From Brevundimonas subvibrioides (GTDB taxonomy: Bacteria > Pseudomonadota > Alphaproteobacteria > Caulobacterales > Caulobacteraceae), in the NCBI RefSeq assembly GCF_027271155.1, contig NZ_CP114542.1, forward strand, positions 1,364,001 through 1,428,000: a stretch of DNA of 64,000 nt. The letters run 5' to 3'. The notes beneath the pieces were generated by a model. It saw only the letters and a program-made list of their open reading frames with translations. It made no database searches and was not told the origin of the DNA. The position numbers were made by a program, and so were the translations under genes. This document shows, one piece after another, positions 18,894 through 28,627 of this stretch. Position 1 is the first letter of the stretch. Every line of letters begins with the position of its first letter.

Positions 18894-19837
18894 AACCGAC
18901 ATTCTCCATGGATGCGGCGCTGGGCGCGCCATTCGCCCTGATCCGGCGCCGGCCCCTGACCGTTCTGGGCTGGGGCATCGCCATGTTCGCGGTGGTCGCG
19001 GCAATCTATGCGGTGATGATCCCGCTGTTCCTGCGCCTGCCCTGGGGCGAAGGCGAAGCCATGATGGAGGCCTACACCGCCGAGGTCATGCAGCTGCAGG
19101 CCGCGATCAACGGGCTGAACATCGTCATGTATCTGGTCATGCTGGTGTTGGCGAATGCCGTGGGGCGGGCAGTCCTGTCCCAGGGGCGGCGAGACCCCTT
19201 TCTGTTCATGCGCCTGAGCATGGATGAGGTCCGGGTGGCGGTCGTGGTCGTCGCGACCTTCATCGGCTGGTATGTCGCGTTGCTGGTGCTGATCCTGATC
19301 GGGTTGGCTCTGGGGGCGGCGCTGTGGTCGGCCGGGCAGGGGGTCGCGATCGGCGTCGTCGTGATCTATGCCGTCCTTGTGCTGATCGGCGCGATCGTCG
19401 GCTGGGTGCGGGTGTCGCTGATGGCACCGGCGACATTGATCCTGGGCCGGTTCGCCTTCGCCGAAGGCTGGGCGATCGCCAGGGGACAGGTGCTGAAGCT
19501 GATCGGCATGAACCTGCTGGTCTGGCTGATCTACATCCTTTCCTACCTGGTGTTCGTAACCATCGTCGCGGCGATCCTGGTCGGCGGCTTCTTCGGTCAG
19601 GGGCTGGTCTGGCCCTCTGTCGTGGACAGCCCGCTCGATCTGATGCCGCTCGTCCGGTCGATGACGATTCCGTTCCTCGCCACCCTGCCCATCTTTGCCC
19701 TGTCGTTCGGCTTCTACATGTCCCTGATCACCGCCCCGTCGATCGTCGCCGCGCGGCAGTTGCTGGACGGGGCACCCTTGCCGGCGGCCCCCGTAGTGGC
19801 TGACGCTGCGGTCGGCGATGGGCTAGAACCCCTGTAG
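18890..19837 (+). CDS. polytopic membrane protein, member 2 of a tandem family
   Basis: This 315-residue protein has about six membrane helices and no catalytic motif that I recognise. The opening DAALGAPFALIRRRPLTVLG parallels that of the third gene (DAAFEGFRMVRRHPLAVVF). The shared central motif reads VRVSLMAPATLILGRFAFAE, followed by GQVLKLIGMN. It overlaps the first gene by four bases and lies 22 bases before the third. Function is unknown. Confidence 0.7.
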   Translation: MKPTFSMDAALGAPFALIRRRPLTVLGWGIAMFAVVAAIYAVMIPLFLRLPWGEGEAMMEAYTAEVMQLQAAINGLNIVMYLVMLVLANAVGRAVLSQGRRDPFLFMRLSMDEVRVAVVVVATFIGWYVALLVLILIGLALGAALWSAGQGVAIGVVVIYAVLVLIGAIVGWVRVSLMAPATLILGRFAFAEGWAIARGQVLKLIGMNLLVWLIYILSYLVFVTIVAAILVGGFFGQGLVWPSVVDSPLDLMPLVRSMTIPFLATLPIFALSFGFYMSLITAPSIVAARQLLDGAPLPAAPVVADAAVGDGLEPL

Positions 19838-19859
19838 TGCAGTTCCCCGGAGGGATTCG

Positions 19860-20750
19860 ATGACGTTTTCGGCCACAGACGCAGCGTTCGAGGGCTTTCG
19901 TATGGTGCGCAGGCACCCGCTGGCGGTGGTTTTCTGGGCAGCCCTGTATCTGGTGTTCCTTGCGGCCTTCTTCGGTGTGTTCGGCTCCAGCCTGGCCAGC
20001 TTCATGGCGGCGACCGAGACCCTGAAGGGCACCGAGCCCACACCCGCCGAGCTGGAGAGCCTCAGCCCGACCCTTTTGGGCCTGTTCGCCCTGGCCGCGC
20101 CTGCGGGTCTCCTGCTGGGAGCCATCCTGAATGCCGCCGTGGCGCGGGCTGTCGTCAGGCCGCAGGACAAGGCGTTCGGCTACCTGCGGCTGGGCTCCGA
20201 CGAGCTGCGGGTGCTGGCGGTGACGGTTGTGATGTCCATCGTCTTCGGTGTCGGAACGATGGTCGTCTTCACTGTGGTCGGCATCTGCGCGGGTCTGGCC
20301 TCCGGCGCGAACGCGGGCCTCGGGTGGCTCGTGGGGATCGTATTGGGCCTTGGTGCCGTGGCGGCGATCGTCTGGATGATGGTCCGTCTGAGCCTGGCTG
20401 TACCGGTGACGGTCGCCGAGCGGCGGATCTCCCTGTTCGACTCCTTCGCCCTGACCAAGGGACATGCTCTGAGCCTGCTGGGCATGGGGCTCATTGCCTT
20501 CATCATGAGCATTCTGGTCGGCACGCTGATGAGCGTGGTAGCCTGGCCGCTGACGATGACGACCGGCGGGCTGGACCAGTTGGCCGCGCTGGACGGGTCT
20601 TCGACCATGGACATCCTTCGCGCCGCCGGGCCGGCCATTGCAGTGTTCGTGGTCGTGAACGCCGTGGTGTCGGCGCTGCAGCAGGCCGTGCTGTATGCGC
20701 CATTCTCGGCGGCCTATCTGGGCCTGAAAGGCCTGCCGCAGGAGGACTGA
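19860..20750 (+). CDS. polytopic membrane protein, member 3 of a tandem family
   Basis: This 296-residue protein has about six membrane helices. The central motif MVRLSLAVPVTVAERRISLF followed by GHALSLLGMG matches the two genes upstream. Together they look like a triplicated membrane-protein family. It is followed, 83 bases later, by a CPBP intramembrane protease. The function is unknown; transport or stress-related membrane remodelling are only guesses. Confidence 0.7.
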   Translation: MTFSATDAAFEGFRMVRRHPLAVVFWAALYLVFLAAFFGVFGSSLASFMAATETLKGTEPTPAELESLSPTLLGLFALAAPAGLLLGAILNAAVARAVVRPQDKAFGYLRLGSDELRVLAVTVVMSIVFGVGTMVVFTVVGICAGLASGANAGLGWLVGIVLGLGAVAAIVWMMVRLSLAVPVTVAERRISLFDSFALTKGHALSLLGMGLIAFIMSILVGTLMSVVAWPLTMTTGGLDQLAALDGSSTMDILRAAGPAIAVFVVVNAVVSALQQAVLYAPFSAAYLGLKGLPQED

Positions 20751-20833
20751 TCGTCGTCAACCTGTCCAAGGCTTAACTTGGCCAGACCGGTGCGTGGCCC
20801 TAGCCTGATCCGGTCAAACGGGGAGCGGGCACC

Positions 20834-21757
20834 ATGGCCGGACGGGAACTCTACGCAGCGGCAACAGACCGCCAACGCAGGACATGGTCGGTCGCGGCCG
20901 TCTTCCTGGCGCTGGCCTTCGTCGTGCTGGGACAGCTCGGTGCCGTCATTCCGATGCAGATCACCCATGCCCTGCCGTCGGATCAGACGCAGTGGCCCAG
21001 CCTGTCCTACATCCTGTTCGTCGCCTTCGGACTGGGTGCTGCTCTGACCCTGGCCTGGGTGGTGCTGTTCGAGCGACGCAGGCTGGCCAATGTCGGCCTA
21101 AACGGGGATTTCGCGGTCCGGTTCGGGCGAGGTTTCGGGCTGGGCCTCGCCTATCTGACCGCCGTCGTCTGCATCATCTGGGCGACCGGCGCCTACCGGG
21201 TCGAGGCCTCGGGCATCTTCCAGACCGGGCTGTCGGCGGCAGTTCTGACGCCGCTGGTGGTGCTGTTGTTCGGCTTCATCGTGCAGGGCTCGACCGAGGA
21301 GATCGTGTTCCGGGGCTGGCTGATGGGGATCATCGCCTCGCGCCACGGACTGGTGATCGCCCTGACGGTCTCCAGCCTGCTGTTCGGCCTGGCCCATGCC
21401 GGCAATATCGCGCCATCGCCGGAACTGGCCTTGGCCCTGGTCAACATAGCCCTGTTCGGTCTGTACATCGGCCTGTACGCCGCGCGCGAGGGTTCGATCT
21501 GGGGCGTTTGCGGCTGGCACGCGGCGTGGAACTGGCTGCTGGGCACAGGCTTCGGGCTGGAGGTCTCAGGCGAGGTCGTCAACGTCACCCCGTCGATCGT
21601 CGACCTGAAGGCCGTCGACGGCGCCGCCTGGTGGCTGACCGGCGGGGCCTTCGGGCCGGAAGGCAGTGTGGTCGTGACCGCCGTGCTTCTGATCAGCGTC
21701 GTCGTGCTGGTCGTGCGCGGCGGTTTCGCCCGGCACGGCGGCCTGGCGAAGGCCTGA
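20834..21757 (+). CDS. CPBP family intramembrane metalloprotease
   Basis: This is a 307-residue polytopic protein of the CPBP (Rce1-like, Abi) family. The catalytic signature is present: EEIVFRGWLMG near residue 156 (EExxxR), FGLAHAGN near 186 (first histidine) and GWHAAWNWLLG near 228 (second histidine and asparagine). Family members include prenyl-protein-type proteases, bacteriocin self-immunity proteins and envelope proteases. It is in line with the three membrane-protein genes upstream and could process one of them. That link is inferred only from position. Confidence 0.87.
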   Translation: MAGRELYAAATDRQRRTWSVAAVFLALAFVVLGQLGAVIPMQITHALPSDQTQWPSLSYILFVAFGLGAALTLAWVVLFERRRLANVGLNGDFAVRFGRGFGLGLAYLTAVVCIIWATGAYRVEASGIFQTGLSAAVLTPLVVLLFGFIVQGSTEEIVFRGWLMGIIASRHGLVIALTVSSLLFGLAHAGNIAPSPELALALVNIALFGLYIGLYAAREGSIWGVCGWHAAWNWLLGTGFGLEVSGEVVNVTPSIVDLKAVDGAAWWLTGGAFGPEGSVVVTAVLLISVVVLVVRGGFARHGGLAKA

Positions 21758-21766
21758 CCAGACCGG

Positions 21767-24700
21767 TCAGACCTTCGGCTTCGCCCGCTTCGGCTTGATG
21801 GTCTCGCCGGTCAATGCCGCGACCCGCGCCTTGCGGCGGGTTTCGTGCCGGTCCAGCACTTCCTTCAGATAGCGTCCGGTCCAGCTGGCGTCATTCGCCG
21901 CGACCTGCTCCGGTGTGCCGACCGCGACGATCTCGCCGCCGCCATCGCCGCCCTCTGGACCGAAGTCGAGCAGATAGTCGGCGACCTTGATGACATCCAG
22001 ATTGTGCTCGATCACGACGATGGTGTTGCCCGCCTCGACCAGTTCCTGAAGCACGTCCAGCAGCTTGCGCGTATCCTCGAAATGCAGGCCGGTCGTGGGT
22101 TCGTCCAGGATGTAGAGGGTCTTGCCGGTCGCACGCTTCGACAGCTCCTTCGACAGCTTGACCCGCTGCGCCTCGCCGCCCGACAGGGTCGTCGCCGACT
22201 GGCCGACCTTGACGTAGTCCAGGCCGACGCGGGTCAGGGTCAGCATCTTGTCCCGGATCGGCGGCACAGCCTTGAAGAACTGCCCTGCTTCCTCGACCGT
22301 CATGTCAAGAACATCGGATATACTCTTGCCCTTGAAGACGATTTCCAGTGTCTCACGGTTGTAGCGCTTGCCCTTGCAGACGTCGCAGGTGACGTAGACG
22401 TCGGGCAGGAAATGCATCTCGATCTTGATCAGGCCGTCGCCCTGACAGGCCTCGCAGCGACCGCCCTTGACGTTGAAGCTGAACCGCCCGGGCCCATAGC
22501 CACGCGCTTTTGATTCCGGCAGGCCGGCGTACCAGTCGCGGATCGGCCCGAAGGCTCCGGTGTAGGTCGCCGGGTTCGAGCGCGGCGTGCGCCCGATCGG
22601 CGACTGGTCGATGTCGATGACCTTGTCGAAATGCTCCAGCCCCTCAATCCGGTCGAACGCGGCGGGGGCGTCCGACGCATTGTGCAGGCGGCGAGCGGCC
22701 GCCTTGTACAGGGTCTCGATCGTGAAGGTCGACTTGCCGCCGCCCGACACCCCGGTCACGCAGGTGAACAGGCCGACCGGGATCTCGCCGGTGACGTTCT
22801 TCAGATTGTTGCCGGTGGCACCGCTGATCTTCAGCGTCTTCTTGCGGTTGATCGGGCGACGGCCCTCGGGCGGCAGTTCGATCTCGCGCTCGCCGGTCAG
22901 GTATTTGCCGGTCAGGGACTTGGGGTTCGCCATGACCTGTTCCGGTGTGCCCTCGGCGCAGATCTCGCCGCCGTGGACGCCGGCGGCCGGGCCCATGTCG
23001 ATGACGTAGTCGGCGGTCAGGATCGCCTCCTCGTCATGCTCGACCACCAGCACGGAATTGCCGAGGTCGCGCAGGCCGCGCAGGCTTTCCAGCAGGCGGG
23101 TGTTGTCGCGCTGGTGCAGGCCGATCGACGGTTCGTCCAGCACATACAGCACGCCGGTGAGGCCGGAGCCGATCTGCGACGCCAGGCGGATGCGTTGGCT
23201 CTCGCCGCCGGACAGGGTGCCCGAAGAGCGCGACAAGCTGAGATAGTCGAGGCCGACATTGTTCAGGAACCGCAGCCGGTCCGTGATTTCCTTCAGGATG
23301 CGGCGGCCGATTTCCAGCTGCTTGTCCGTCAGCCGCTCCGACAGGGTGGTGAACCACAGCCAGGCTTTCGAGATCGACAGCCAGCTGATCTCGGCGATGT
23401 CCTCGCCGTCGATCTTGACGGCGAGGGCCTCGGGCTTCAGCCGTTTGCCACCGCACGCCTCGCAGGGCGTTTCGGACTGGAAGCGGCCCAGCTCTTCGCG
23501 GACCCAGGCGCTGTCGGTCTCGCGCCAGCGGCGGTCGAGGTTGGGGATGACCCCCTCGAACGGCTTGGAGACCTCGTATTTGCGGGCGTTGTCGTCATAG
23601 ACGAACTTGATCTTCTCACTGCCGGTGCCGTGCAGGATGACCTTGCGGGCCTGATCCGGCAGGTCGCGCCAGGGCACATCCATCGAGAAGCCGTAGTGGC
23701 GGGACAGGGCCTGCAGCGTCTGGGTGTAGAGGGGCGACGGTCCGCGCGACCAGGGGGCCACGGCACCCTTGTGCAGGGTCTTGTCCCGGTCGGGGATCAC
23801 AAGGTCCGCATCGAAGGTCAGCTTCAGCCCAAGGCCGTCGCACACCGGACAGGCCCCGAACGGATTGTTGAAGCTGAACAGCCGGGGCTCGATCTCGCTG
23901 ATGGTGAAGCCGGAGACGGGGCAGGCGAATTTCTCGGAGAACAGCAGCCGGCGCGGCTCCTCGCCCTCCGGTGCGGACGCCCATTCGGCCACAGCGATAC
24001 CGTCGGCCAGGTTCAGCGCGGTCTGGATGCTGTCGGCATACCGCGCCTCCAGACCCGCCTTGGTGACGATCCGGTCCACGACAATGTCGATGTCGTGCTT
24101 GAACTTCTTGTCCAGCGTCGGCGCGTCCTCGATGGCGTAGAACTCGCCGTCGATCTTCAGCCGCTGAAAGCCCGAGCGTTGCCACTCGGCGATCTCCTTG
24201 CGGTATTCGCCCTTGCGGCCGCGCACGACCGGCGCCAGCAGCAGCAGCCGTTCGCCCTCGGGCAGGGCAGCCAGCTTGTCGACCATCATGGAGACGGTCT
24301 GGCTCTCGATCGGCAGGCCGGTCGTGGGCGAATAGGGCACACCCACCCGCGCCCAGAGCAGGCGCATATAGTCGTTGATCTCCGTCACCGTGCCGACGGT
24401 CGAGCGCGGGTTCTTCGACGTGGTCTTCTGTTCGATCGAGATGGCCGGCGACAGGCCCTCGATCAGGTCCACGTCCGGCTTGCCCATCAACTCCAGGAAC
24501 TGGCGGGCGTAGGCCGACAGGCTTTCGACATAGCGACGCTGACCCTCGGCATAGATGGTGTCGAAGGCGAGCGAGGACTTTCCCGAGCCCGACAGGCCGG
24601 TCATCACGACCAGCTTCTCGCGCGGGATGTCCACATCCACGCCCTTGAGATTGTGCTCGCGCGCGCCGCGCACGCGGATGAAGTTGTGCTTTTCGGTCAT
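21767..24700 (-). CDS. uvrA: UvrA, nucleotide excision repair damage-recognition ATPase
   Basis: This 977-residue protein carries two ABC ATPase modules: Walker A GLSGSGKS at residues 35-42 and GVSGGGKS in the second half. It has signature motifs [11 protein letters not shown] and [11 protein letters not shown], and Walker B segments [15 protein letters not shown] and [15 protein letters not shown]. Zinc-finger cysteines are present in CPVCDGLG and in CEACQGDG ... CDVCKGKRY. It binds damaged DNA and loads UvrB. An SOS box lies about 80 bases before its start, so LexA control is expected. Confidence 0.98.
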   Translation of the reverse strand: MTEKHNFIRVRGAREHNLKGVDVDIPREKLVVMTGLSGSGKSSLAFDTIYAEGQRRYVESLSAYARQFLELMGKPDVDLIEGLSPAISIEQKTTSKNPRSTVGTVTEINDYMRLLWARVGVPYSPTTGLPIESQTVSMMVDKLAALPEGERLLLLAPVVRGRKGEYRKEIAEWQRSGFQRLKIDGEFYAIEDAPTLDKKFKHDIDIVVDRIVTKAGLEARYADSIQTALNLADGIAVAEWASAPEGEEPRRLLFSEKFACPVSGFTISEIEPRLFSFNNPFGACPVCDGLGLKLTFDADLVIPDRDKTLHKGAVAPWSRGPSPLYTQTLQALSRHYGFSMDVPWRDLPDQARKVILHGTGSEKIKFVYDDNARKYEVSKPFEGVIPNLDRRWRETDSAWVREELGRFQSETPCEACGGKRLKPEALAVKIDGEDIAEISWLSISKAWLWFTTLSERLTDKQLEIGRRILKEITDRLRFLNNVGLDYLSLSRSSGTLSGGESQRIRLASQIGSGLTGVLYVLDEPSIGLHQRDNTRLLESLRGLRDLGNSVLVVEHDEEAILTADYVIDMGPAAGVHGGEICAEGTPEQVMANPKSLTGKYLTGEREIELPPEGRRPINRKKTLKISGATGNNLKNVTGEIPVGLFTCVTGVSGGGKSTFTIETLYKAAARRLHNASDAPAAFDRIEGLEHFDKVIDIDQSPIGRTPRSNPATYTGAFGPIRDWYAGLPESKARGYGPGRFSFNVKGGRCEACQGDGLIKIEMHFLPDVYVTCDVCKGKRYNRETLEIVFKGKSISDVLDMTVEEAGQFFKAVPPIRDKMLTLTRVGLDYVKVGQSATTLSGGEAQRVKLSKELSKRATGKTLYILDEPTTGLHFEDTRKLLDVLQELVEAGNTIVVIEHNLDVIKVADYLLDFGPEGGDGGGEIVAVGTPEQVAANDASWTGRYLKEVLDRHETRRKARVAALTGETIKPKRAKPKV

Positions 24701-24780
24701 CTGTTCCGGGAACGCGGGAAGGCCGGACAGGTGTCCGGTGCAACATCGCTATATGGGCATTGATCCCGGTGATTCAGCAA

Positions 24781-24795
24781 GAACAATGTGGGAAC
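24781..24795. promoter_or_regulatory. LexA (SOS) box upstream of uvrA
   Basis: GAAC-N7-GAAC on the plus strand is GTTC-N7-GTTC on the strand of uvrA. This matches the LexA-binding consensus known for alphaproteobacteria such as Caulobacter and Rhodobacter. It sits 81 bases before the uvrA ATG, and uvrA is a classic SOS gene. Confidence 0.8.
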
Positions 24796-24796
24796 A

Positions 24797-24826
24797 TTGA
24801 CGCTGACGCATAATCGCGAGCGTCAA
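24797..24826. promoter_or_regulatory. perfect 8-base dyad in the uvrA upstream region
   Basis: TTGACGCT (24797-24804) and AGCGTCAA (24819-24826) are exact inverted copies with a 14-base spacer, directly beside the SOS box. Each arm contains a TTGACG that could be a -35 element on one strand. It may be an operator or overlapping divergent promoter elements. The rest of the 24701-24909 gap shows nothing gene-like. Confidence 0.4.
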
Positions 24827-24909
24827 CGCTGTCGCACGAGGGCGATGCTCCGGATCATGGTCAAGTCCCGCGATGACGACGTTCAGTCTTGCATGGACTG
24901 CGGCCGTCG

Positions 24910-26499
24910 TCAGCCCCAGACGGCTCCCGTCTGGCGGGCCGGTTCGGTGGAATGAAGGCGGGTGCGGGGTTCTATCTCGGCCTTTCCGAACAGCCAGCCC
25001 TGGCCGTAGTCGACCCCGAGATCGCGCAGGATGTCGGCGGTGGCTTGCGTCTCGACCATCTCGGCGATGGACTCGACCTTGAGCGAGCGGCACAGCTCGA
25101 CCAGATGTTCGAGCATGGTCCGCGCGCGCGGATCGGTTTCCACGCCTTCGATAAACTTGCCATCGATCTTGACCGCGTCGACCGACAGACGGCGCAGGTA
25201 GTCGTATGAGGCGGACCCCGAGCCGAAATCGTCGATGCAGACCTTGATCCCGGCAGCGCGCAGCGCTCCAAGGCGACGGTTGGCGGCATCAACATCGGCC
25301 AGGGCGGCCGACTCGGTCACCTCGATGATCAGGCGGCGGCGCTCCACCGGGCGGACTGCTGTCATGCGCAGGACGGACTGCGCGTAGCGGTCATCCGCCA
25401 GGGAGGCACCCGAGACGTTGACGGCGAATTTCAGCAGGCCGGCGCCCGGTTGTCGCAGACGGCTCAGCGCCTTCTCGACCACCGCGACGTCGAAGCTGTC
25501 GATCAGGGCCAGTTCCTCGGCCATGTGGATGGTGTCGGCCGTGTCATCGGTCCCCTGGAACCTTGCCAGGGCCTCGAAGTGGTGAACCGCGCCTGTCTTG
25601 AGATCGACGATGGGCTGGTAATGCAGCTCGAAGCCGCGATCGCGCACCATGCTTCTGAAAGCGCTTGCGTTCTTGAGCGTGCGCGCCAGGGCGGCGGTGA
25701 AGGTCAGCTCCGGCCGATCCAGTCCGCCTTCCTTCAGGCAGCCTTCGACCGCGAACCGCAGGGCACGAAGCGTGTTCAGGGCATCGCCGCCGACATCGAT
25801 GCCGACATCGACGGATCGGACATCCAGATTTTGCCCCTCGCTGAGACCGAGTTCGCGAACCTCGCCCGCGAGGTCGACGTCAATCGAACGATCGCGCAGC
25901 ATGGCGAACTTCTCGGGACCCAGTTGGCCTGTGCTGTTGCCATCGACCGATGCCGCCTGAAGCGCGCCCTGGACGCGGGTATTCAGCCGTTCGCCCGCCT
26001 CGCCGAGCGCACCGATTGCCTGCAGGCCCTGAATGTCGACAAACGAGACGGCCAGGTCGCGGGACACGCCCGGCGCGGACAGGATATCGCGGGCCCTGTC
26101 CAGGAATGCTGCCGGTGTCAGCGCCGGACGCGACTGGGGATCGTGCAGCAGATAGGCCGGCCCTTCCCAGGTGACGGCTGACGAGATGTTGGGGGCCAGG
26201 TCGGGCATGAGGAACATGCGTACGCTGGCACGACGAACGTGGTTGTCACCCGCGGCAAACAGCAGTTCGACGGGAGGCGATCGGGTCCCGGGCGTGAGCT
26301 TGTTGAGTACCGCCTCGACCGCCTTGGCGCTGGCCTTGCCGACACCGTCGAAGATGGACAATCCGACGAGAGTCTCGGCCGGAATGTCCTTTGACGGACC
26401 GGAGCCCGTGGCAAAGACGATCTTGCCACCCGGAGCCAGCTCGACCAGCAGGTCGGAGGCCGCGAAGGCAAATCCCAGAAGTCGCGTGCGGATCGACAT
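24910..26499 (-). CDS. PAS - degenerate GGDEF - EAL protein, predicted c-di-GMP phosphodiesterase
   Basis: In this 529-residue protein, residues 10-120 look like a PAS fold (ASDLLVELAPGGKIVFA). Residues 145-220 resemble a GGDEF domain (AVSFVDIQGLQAI) in which the signature reads GPEKF, so cyclase activity is unlikely. The C-terminal EAL domain keeps the catalytic set: FEALARF, NVS, EVTES, DDFGSG, VKIDGKF, IAEMVE and GQGWLF. It should therefore hydrolyse c-di-GMP in the cytoplasm. No membrane span is seen. It lies just downstream of flagellar genes on the same strand, with 79 bases between, which suggests a motility-related role. Confidence 0.88.
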   Translation of the reverse strand: MSIRTRLLGFAFAASDLLVELAPGGKIVFATGSGPSKDIPAETLVGLSIFDGVGKASAKAVEAVLNKLTPGTRSPPVELLFAAGDNHVRRASVRMFLMPDLAPNISSAVTWEGPAYLLHDPQSRPALTPAAFLDRARDILSAPGVSRDLAVSFVDIQGLQAIGALGEAGERLNTRVQGALQAASVDGNSTGQLGPEKFAMLRDRSIDVDLAGEVRELGLSEGQNLDVRSVDVGIDVGGDALNTLRALRFAVEGCLKEGGLDRPELTFTAALARTLKNASAFRSMVRDRGFELHYQPIVDLKTGAVHHFEALARFQGTDDTADTIHMAEELALIDSFDVAVVEKALSRLRQPGAGLLKFAVNVSGASLADDRYAQSVLRMTAVRPVERRRLIIEVTESAALADVDAANRRLGALRAAGIKVCIDDFGSGSASYDYLRRLSVDAVKIDGKFIEGVETDPRARTMLEHLVELCRSLKVESIAEMVETQATADILRDLGVDYGQGWLFGKAEIEPRTRLHSTEPARQTGAVWG

Positions 26500-26578
26500 G
26501 AGTTCAATCTGCCATACAGCCCTTAAACTTCACCTGACACTCGTCGTTAAAATAGCGTTCGACCCGGTCTCGCTCCCG

Positions 26579-27019
26579 TCAGGCGGTGCGATTCAAGGTC
26601 ACGGCGCGGCCGTCACCGGCCGCCGCGCGGCCGGATGCGCCATAGCCGGTGCCCATCGCGCGGGCACCAGCGACTTCCTGGGCGATGGCGCGAACCAGGC
26701 CCTCGGAGATGGTGCGCGCCGCCTCGACGGTTCGGGCATGAATGGCCAGGACGGCCTCGAACGTCTCGGTCGCCTTGATCAGGCTCATGCGTTCGCTGAC
26801 GGGGGCGGCGGACAGCAAGCCGGGGTTCGATTTCAACTGGGCCGACTCGCGCCGGTAAAGATTGGCCAGTTCCTGGGTCTCGGCCAGGCTTGTGGTCACG
26901 TCCTGGGGGCGGCGTGAGGCGAAGGCATCGGTTTCGGCCTCCAGCCTGGCCGTCAGCCGGTCGGTCAGATCGGTCAGGCGACGCAGGTGGGCGGTGGCGG
27001 TGATCGGATCGTAGGTCAC
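26579..27019 (-). CDS. flbY: FlbY-like flagellar protein
   Basis: This is a 146-residue, largely helical cytoplasmic protein encoded directly after flgI and the cheL-like gene, as flbY is in Caulobacter. It has an N-terminal coiled region (HLRRLTDLTDRLTARLEAET) and a C-terminal glycine/alanine-rich tail. The start is GTG at 27019, overlapping the TGA of the preceding gene. The name rests mainly on gene order and size. An FlgN-like chaperone role is possible by general shape. Confidence 0.62.
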   Translation of the reverse strand: MTYDPITATAHLRRLTDLTDRLTARLEAETDAFASRRPQDVTTSLAETQELANLYRRESAQLKSNPGLLSAAPVSERMSLIKATETFEAVLAIHARTVEAARTISEGLVRAIAQEVAGARAMGTGYGASGRAAAGDGRAVTLNRTA

Positions 27020-27339
27020 TCGGCGGCTCCTGCCTGAGCCTGAGCCTGCTGGGCCTGCATGCGAACCATCTCGGCGACCACTGTGTCGGCCAGGCCGATG
27101 CCGCCGGCCTTGACCGTCTGCTTGGCCATGGAGTCGATCATGAAGCTGCGCCAGGTGCCCTCGGCCTCGCCGCCCCCGAATGGACCGTCGGTCGACAGCC
27201 CCTCGAACATGGGTTTCAGCATCTGGGCCAGGAAGGACGCCTCGAAGTTCTCGGCCGTTTCGCGCATGCGGGCGGAGGCCGCGTTGGGAGCGGTGGGGGT
27301 CGGTGCCAGCAAGTCGGCGGAAATGGACAGGTCGCTCAT
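27016..27339 (-). CDS. rod-binding protein (FlgJ N-domain / CheL-like)
   Basis: This 107-residue protein has the rod-binding domain seen at the N-terminus of FlgJ: ENFEASFLAQMLKPMFEGL, then GPFGGGEAEGTWRSFMIDSMAKQTVKAGGIGLAD. It lacks the muramidase domain of enterobacterial FlgJ, as is usual in alphaproteobacteria, where the stand-alone form is often called CheL. It would assist flagellar rod assembly in the periplasm. Its start overlaps the flgI stop by one base (TAATG), and its stop overlaps the next gene's GTG. Confidence 0.85.
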   Translation of the reverse strand: MSDLSISADLLAPTPTAPNAASARMRETAENFEASFLAQMLKPMFEGLSTDGPFGGGEAEGTWRSFMIDSMAKQTVKAGGIGLADTVVAEMVRMQAQQAQAQAGAAE

Positions 27340-28445
27340 TACAGCACCTCGATTTCGGCCTGCAGCGCGCCCGCTGCCTTGATGGCCTGGAGAATGGATA
27401 TCATGTCGCGGGGCGAGACGCCGAGGGCGTTCAGGCCGTTGACCAGGGTGGACAGGGATGTCGCCCCGTTCACCAGCCGGATCTCGCGGCCCAGTTCCTC
27501 CTCGACCGTGACGTCGGATTGCGGGACGACCGCGGTCTGGCCCTGGCTGAGGGGGGCGGGCTGGCTGACCTGGGGACTTTCCTGAACCGAGATGGTCAGG
27601 TTCCCTTGTGCGATCGCGACGGTGGAGATGCGGACGTTCTCGCCCATGACGATGACGCCGTTGACCTCGTCGATGATGACCCGGGCGGGGGTATCGACGG
27701 CGACCGGCATGTTCTCGACCCGGCTGATGAAGGCCGCCATGCCCAGTTGCGCGGGGGCCCGCAGGGTGACGACCGACCCGTTCTCGGCCAGGGCCGTCGA
27801 GGGATAGGTCGAATTGATGGCGGCGGCGATCCGCTGGGCTGTGGTGAAGTCGGGGTTGCGTAGGGTCAGGCGGACTTCCTGAAGGCTGTCCAGGTTGAAG
27901 CCCGTCTCGCGCTCGACCGTCGCGCCCGAGGCGATTCGGCCGGCGGTCGGCACGCCGCGCGTCACCGACGAGCCGGAGGAGCCGGAACCGGACACGGAGC
28001 CGGTCTGTACCGAGCCCTGGGCCACGGCATAGACATTGCCGTCCGCGCCCTGGAGGCTGGTGACCAGAAGGGTGCCCCCCAGCAGGCTCTTGGCGTCGCA
28101 CAGGCTGGAGACCGACACATCGACCCGCGCGCCCGGCGTGGCGAAGGGCGGCAGGTCGGCGGTCACCATGATGGCGGCCAGGTTCTTGGAGTTGGCGTTC
28201 GATCCCCGGATGTTGACGCCCAGCCGCTCGGTCATCCCTTCCAGTGACTGGCGGGTGAAGGGGCAGTTGCGCAGGCTGTCGCCCGTGCCGGCCAGGCCAA
28301 CGACCAGGCCATATCCGACCAGCTGGTTGGTGCGCACGCCCTCGATCGAGGCGATGTCCTTGATGCGCGACTGAGCCGACGCCGGTCCGGCCACGGCGAA
28401 TGCCAGGGCGAGCGGAGCGAGGAGGGCGGTCAGCAACTTCTGCAT
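27339..28445 (-). CDS. flgI: FlgI, flagellar P-ring protein
   Basis: This 368-residue secreted protein has a signal peptide (LLTALLAPLALAFAVAGPASAQ) followed by the FlgI opening RIKDIASIEGVRTNQLVGYG and GLAGTGDSLRNCPFTRQSLEGM. The C-terminal part GVSPRDMISILQAIKAAGALQAE is typical. It forms the P ring around the rod in the peptidoglycan layer. It leads a minus-strand operon with the cheL-like and flbY-like genes and is divergent from fliX, the Caulobacter arrangement. Confidence 0.97.
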   Translation of the reverse strand: MQKLLTALLAPLALAFAVAGPASAQSRIKDIASIEGVRTNQLVGYGLVVGLAGTGDSLRNCPFTRQSLEGMTERLGVNIRGSNANSKNLAAIMVTADLPPFATPGARVDVSVSSLCDAKSLLGGTLLVTSLQGADGNVYAVAQGSVQTGSVSGSGSSGSSVTRGVPTAGRIASGATVERETGFNLDSLQEVRLTLRNPDFTTAQRIAAAINSTYPSTALAENGSVVTLRAPAQLGMAAFISRVENMPVAVDTPARVIIDEVNGVIVMGENVRISTVAIAQGNLTISVQESPQVSQPAPLSQGQTAVVPQSDVTVEEELGREIRLVNGATSLSTLVNGLNALGVSPRDMISILQAIKAAGALQAEIEVL

Positions 28446-28627
28446 CGGGTGGTCTTTCGGCGGACGGACTCACCCGTGCGCTGCGAAAGTCGTGCCGGAC
28501 AAAAAAACCCGTAAAATCAGCGCAAGGGCTTGCGGGTATGGGGTATCCCCGGCAAATCCTGCCGCGTCGTTAACCAAACGGTGACGGACGTCTGGCGATG
28601 GTGAGCCATGCCTCGGAGCACCCCGTC

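Noticed and set aside
22631..24763. Open frame of 710 codons opposite uvrA
   Set aside because: It is the complement of uvrA in a GC-rich genome. It has no family motif, and uvrA is intact with all its motifs.
27016..28473. A 485-codon frame overlapping flgI
   Set aside because: Only its last 107 codons are a real gene (rod-binding protein). The rest is flgI in another phase.
28446..28627. CtrA or sigma-54 site between flgI and fliX
   Set aside because: A TTAAC half-site is present near 28570, but the second half matches only two of four bases. No TGGCAC-N5-TTGC was found.
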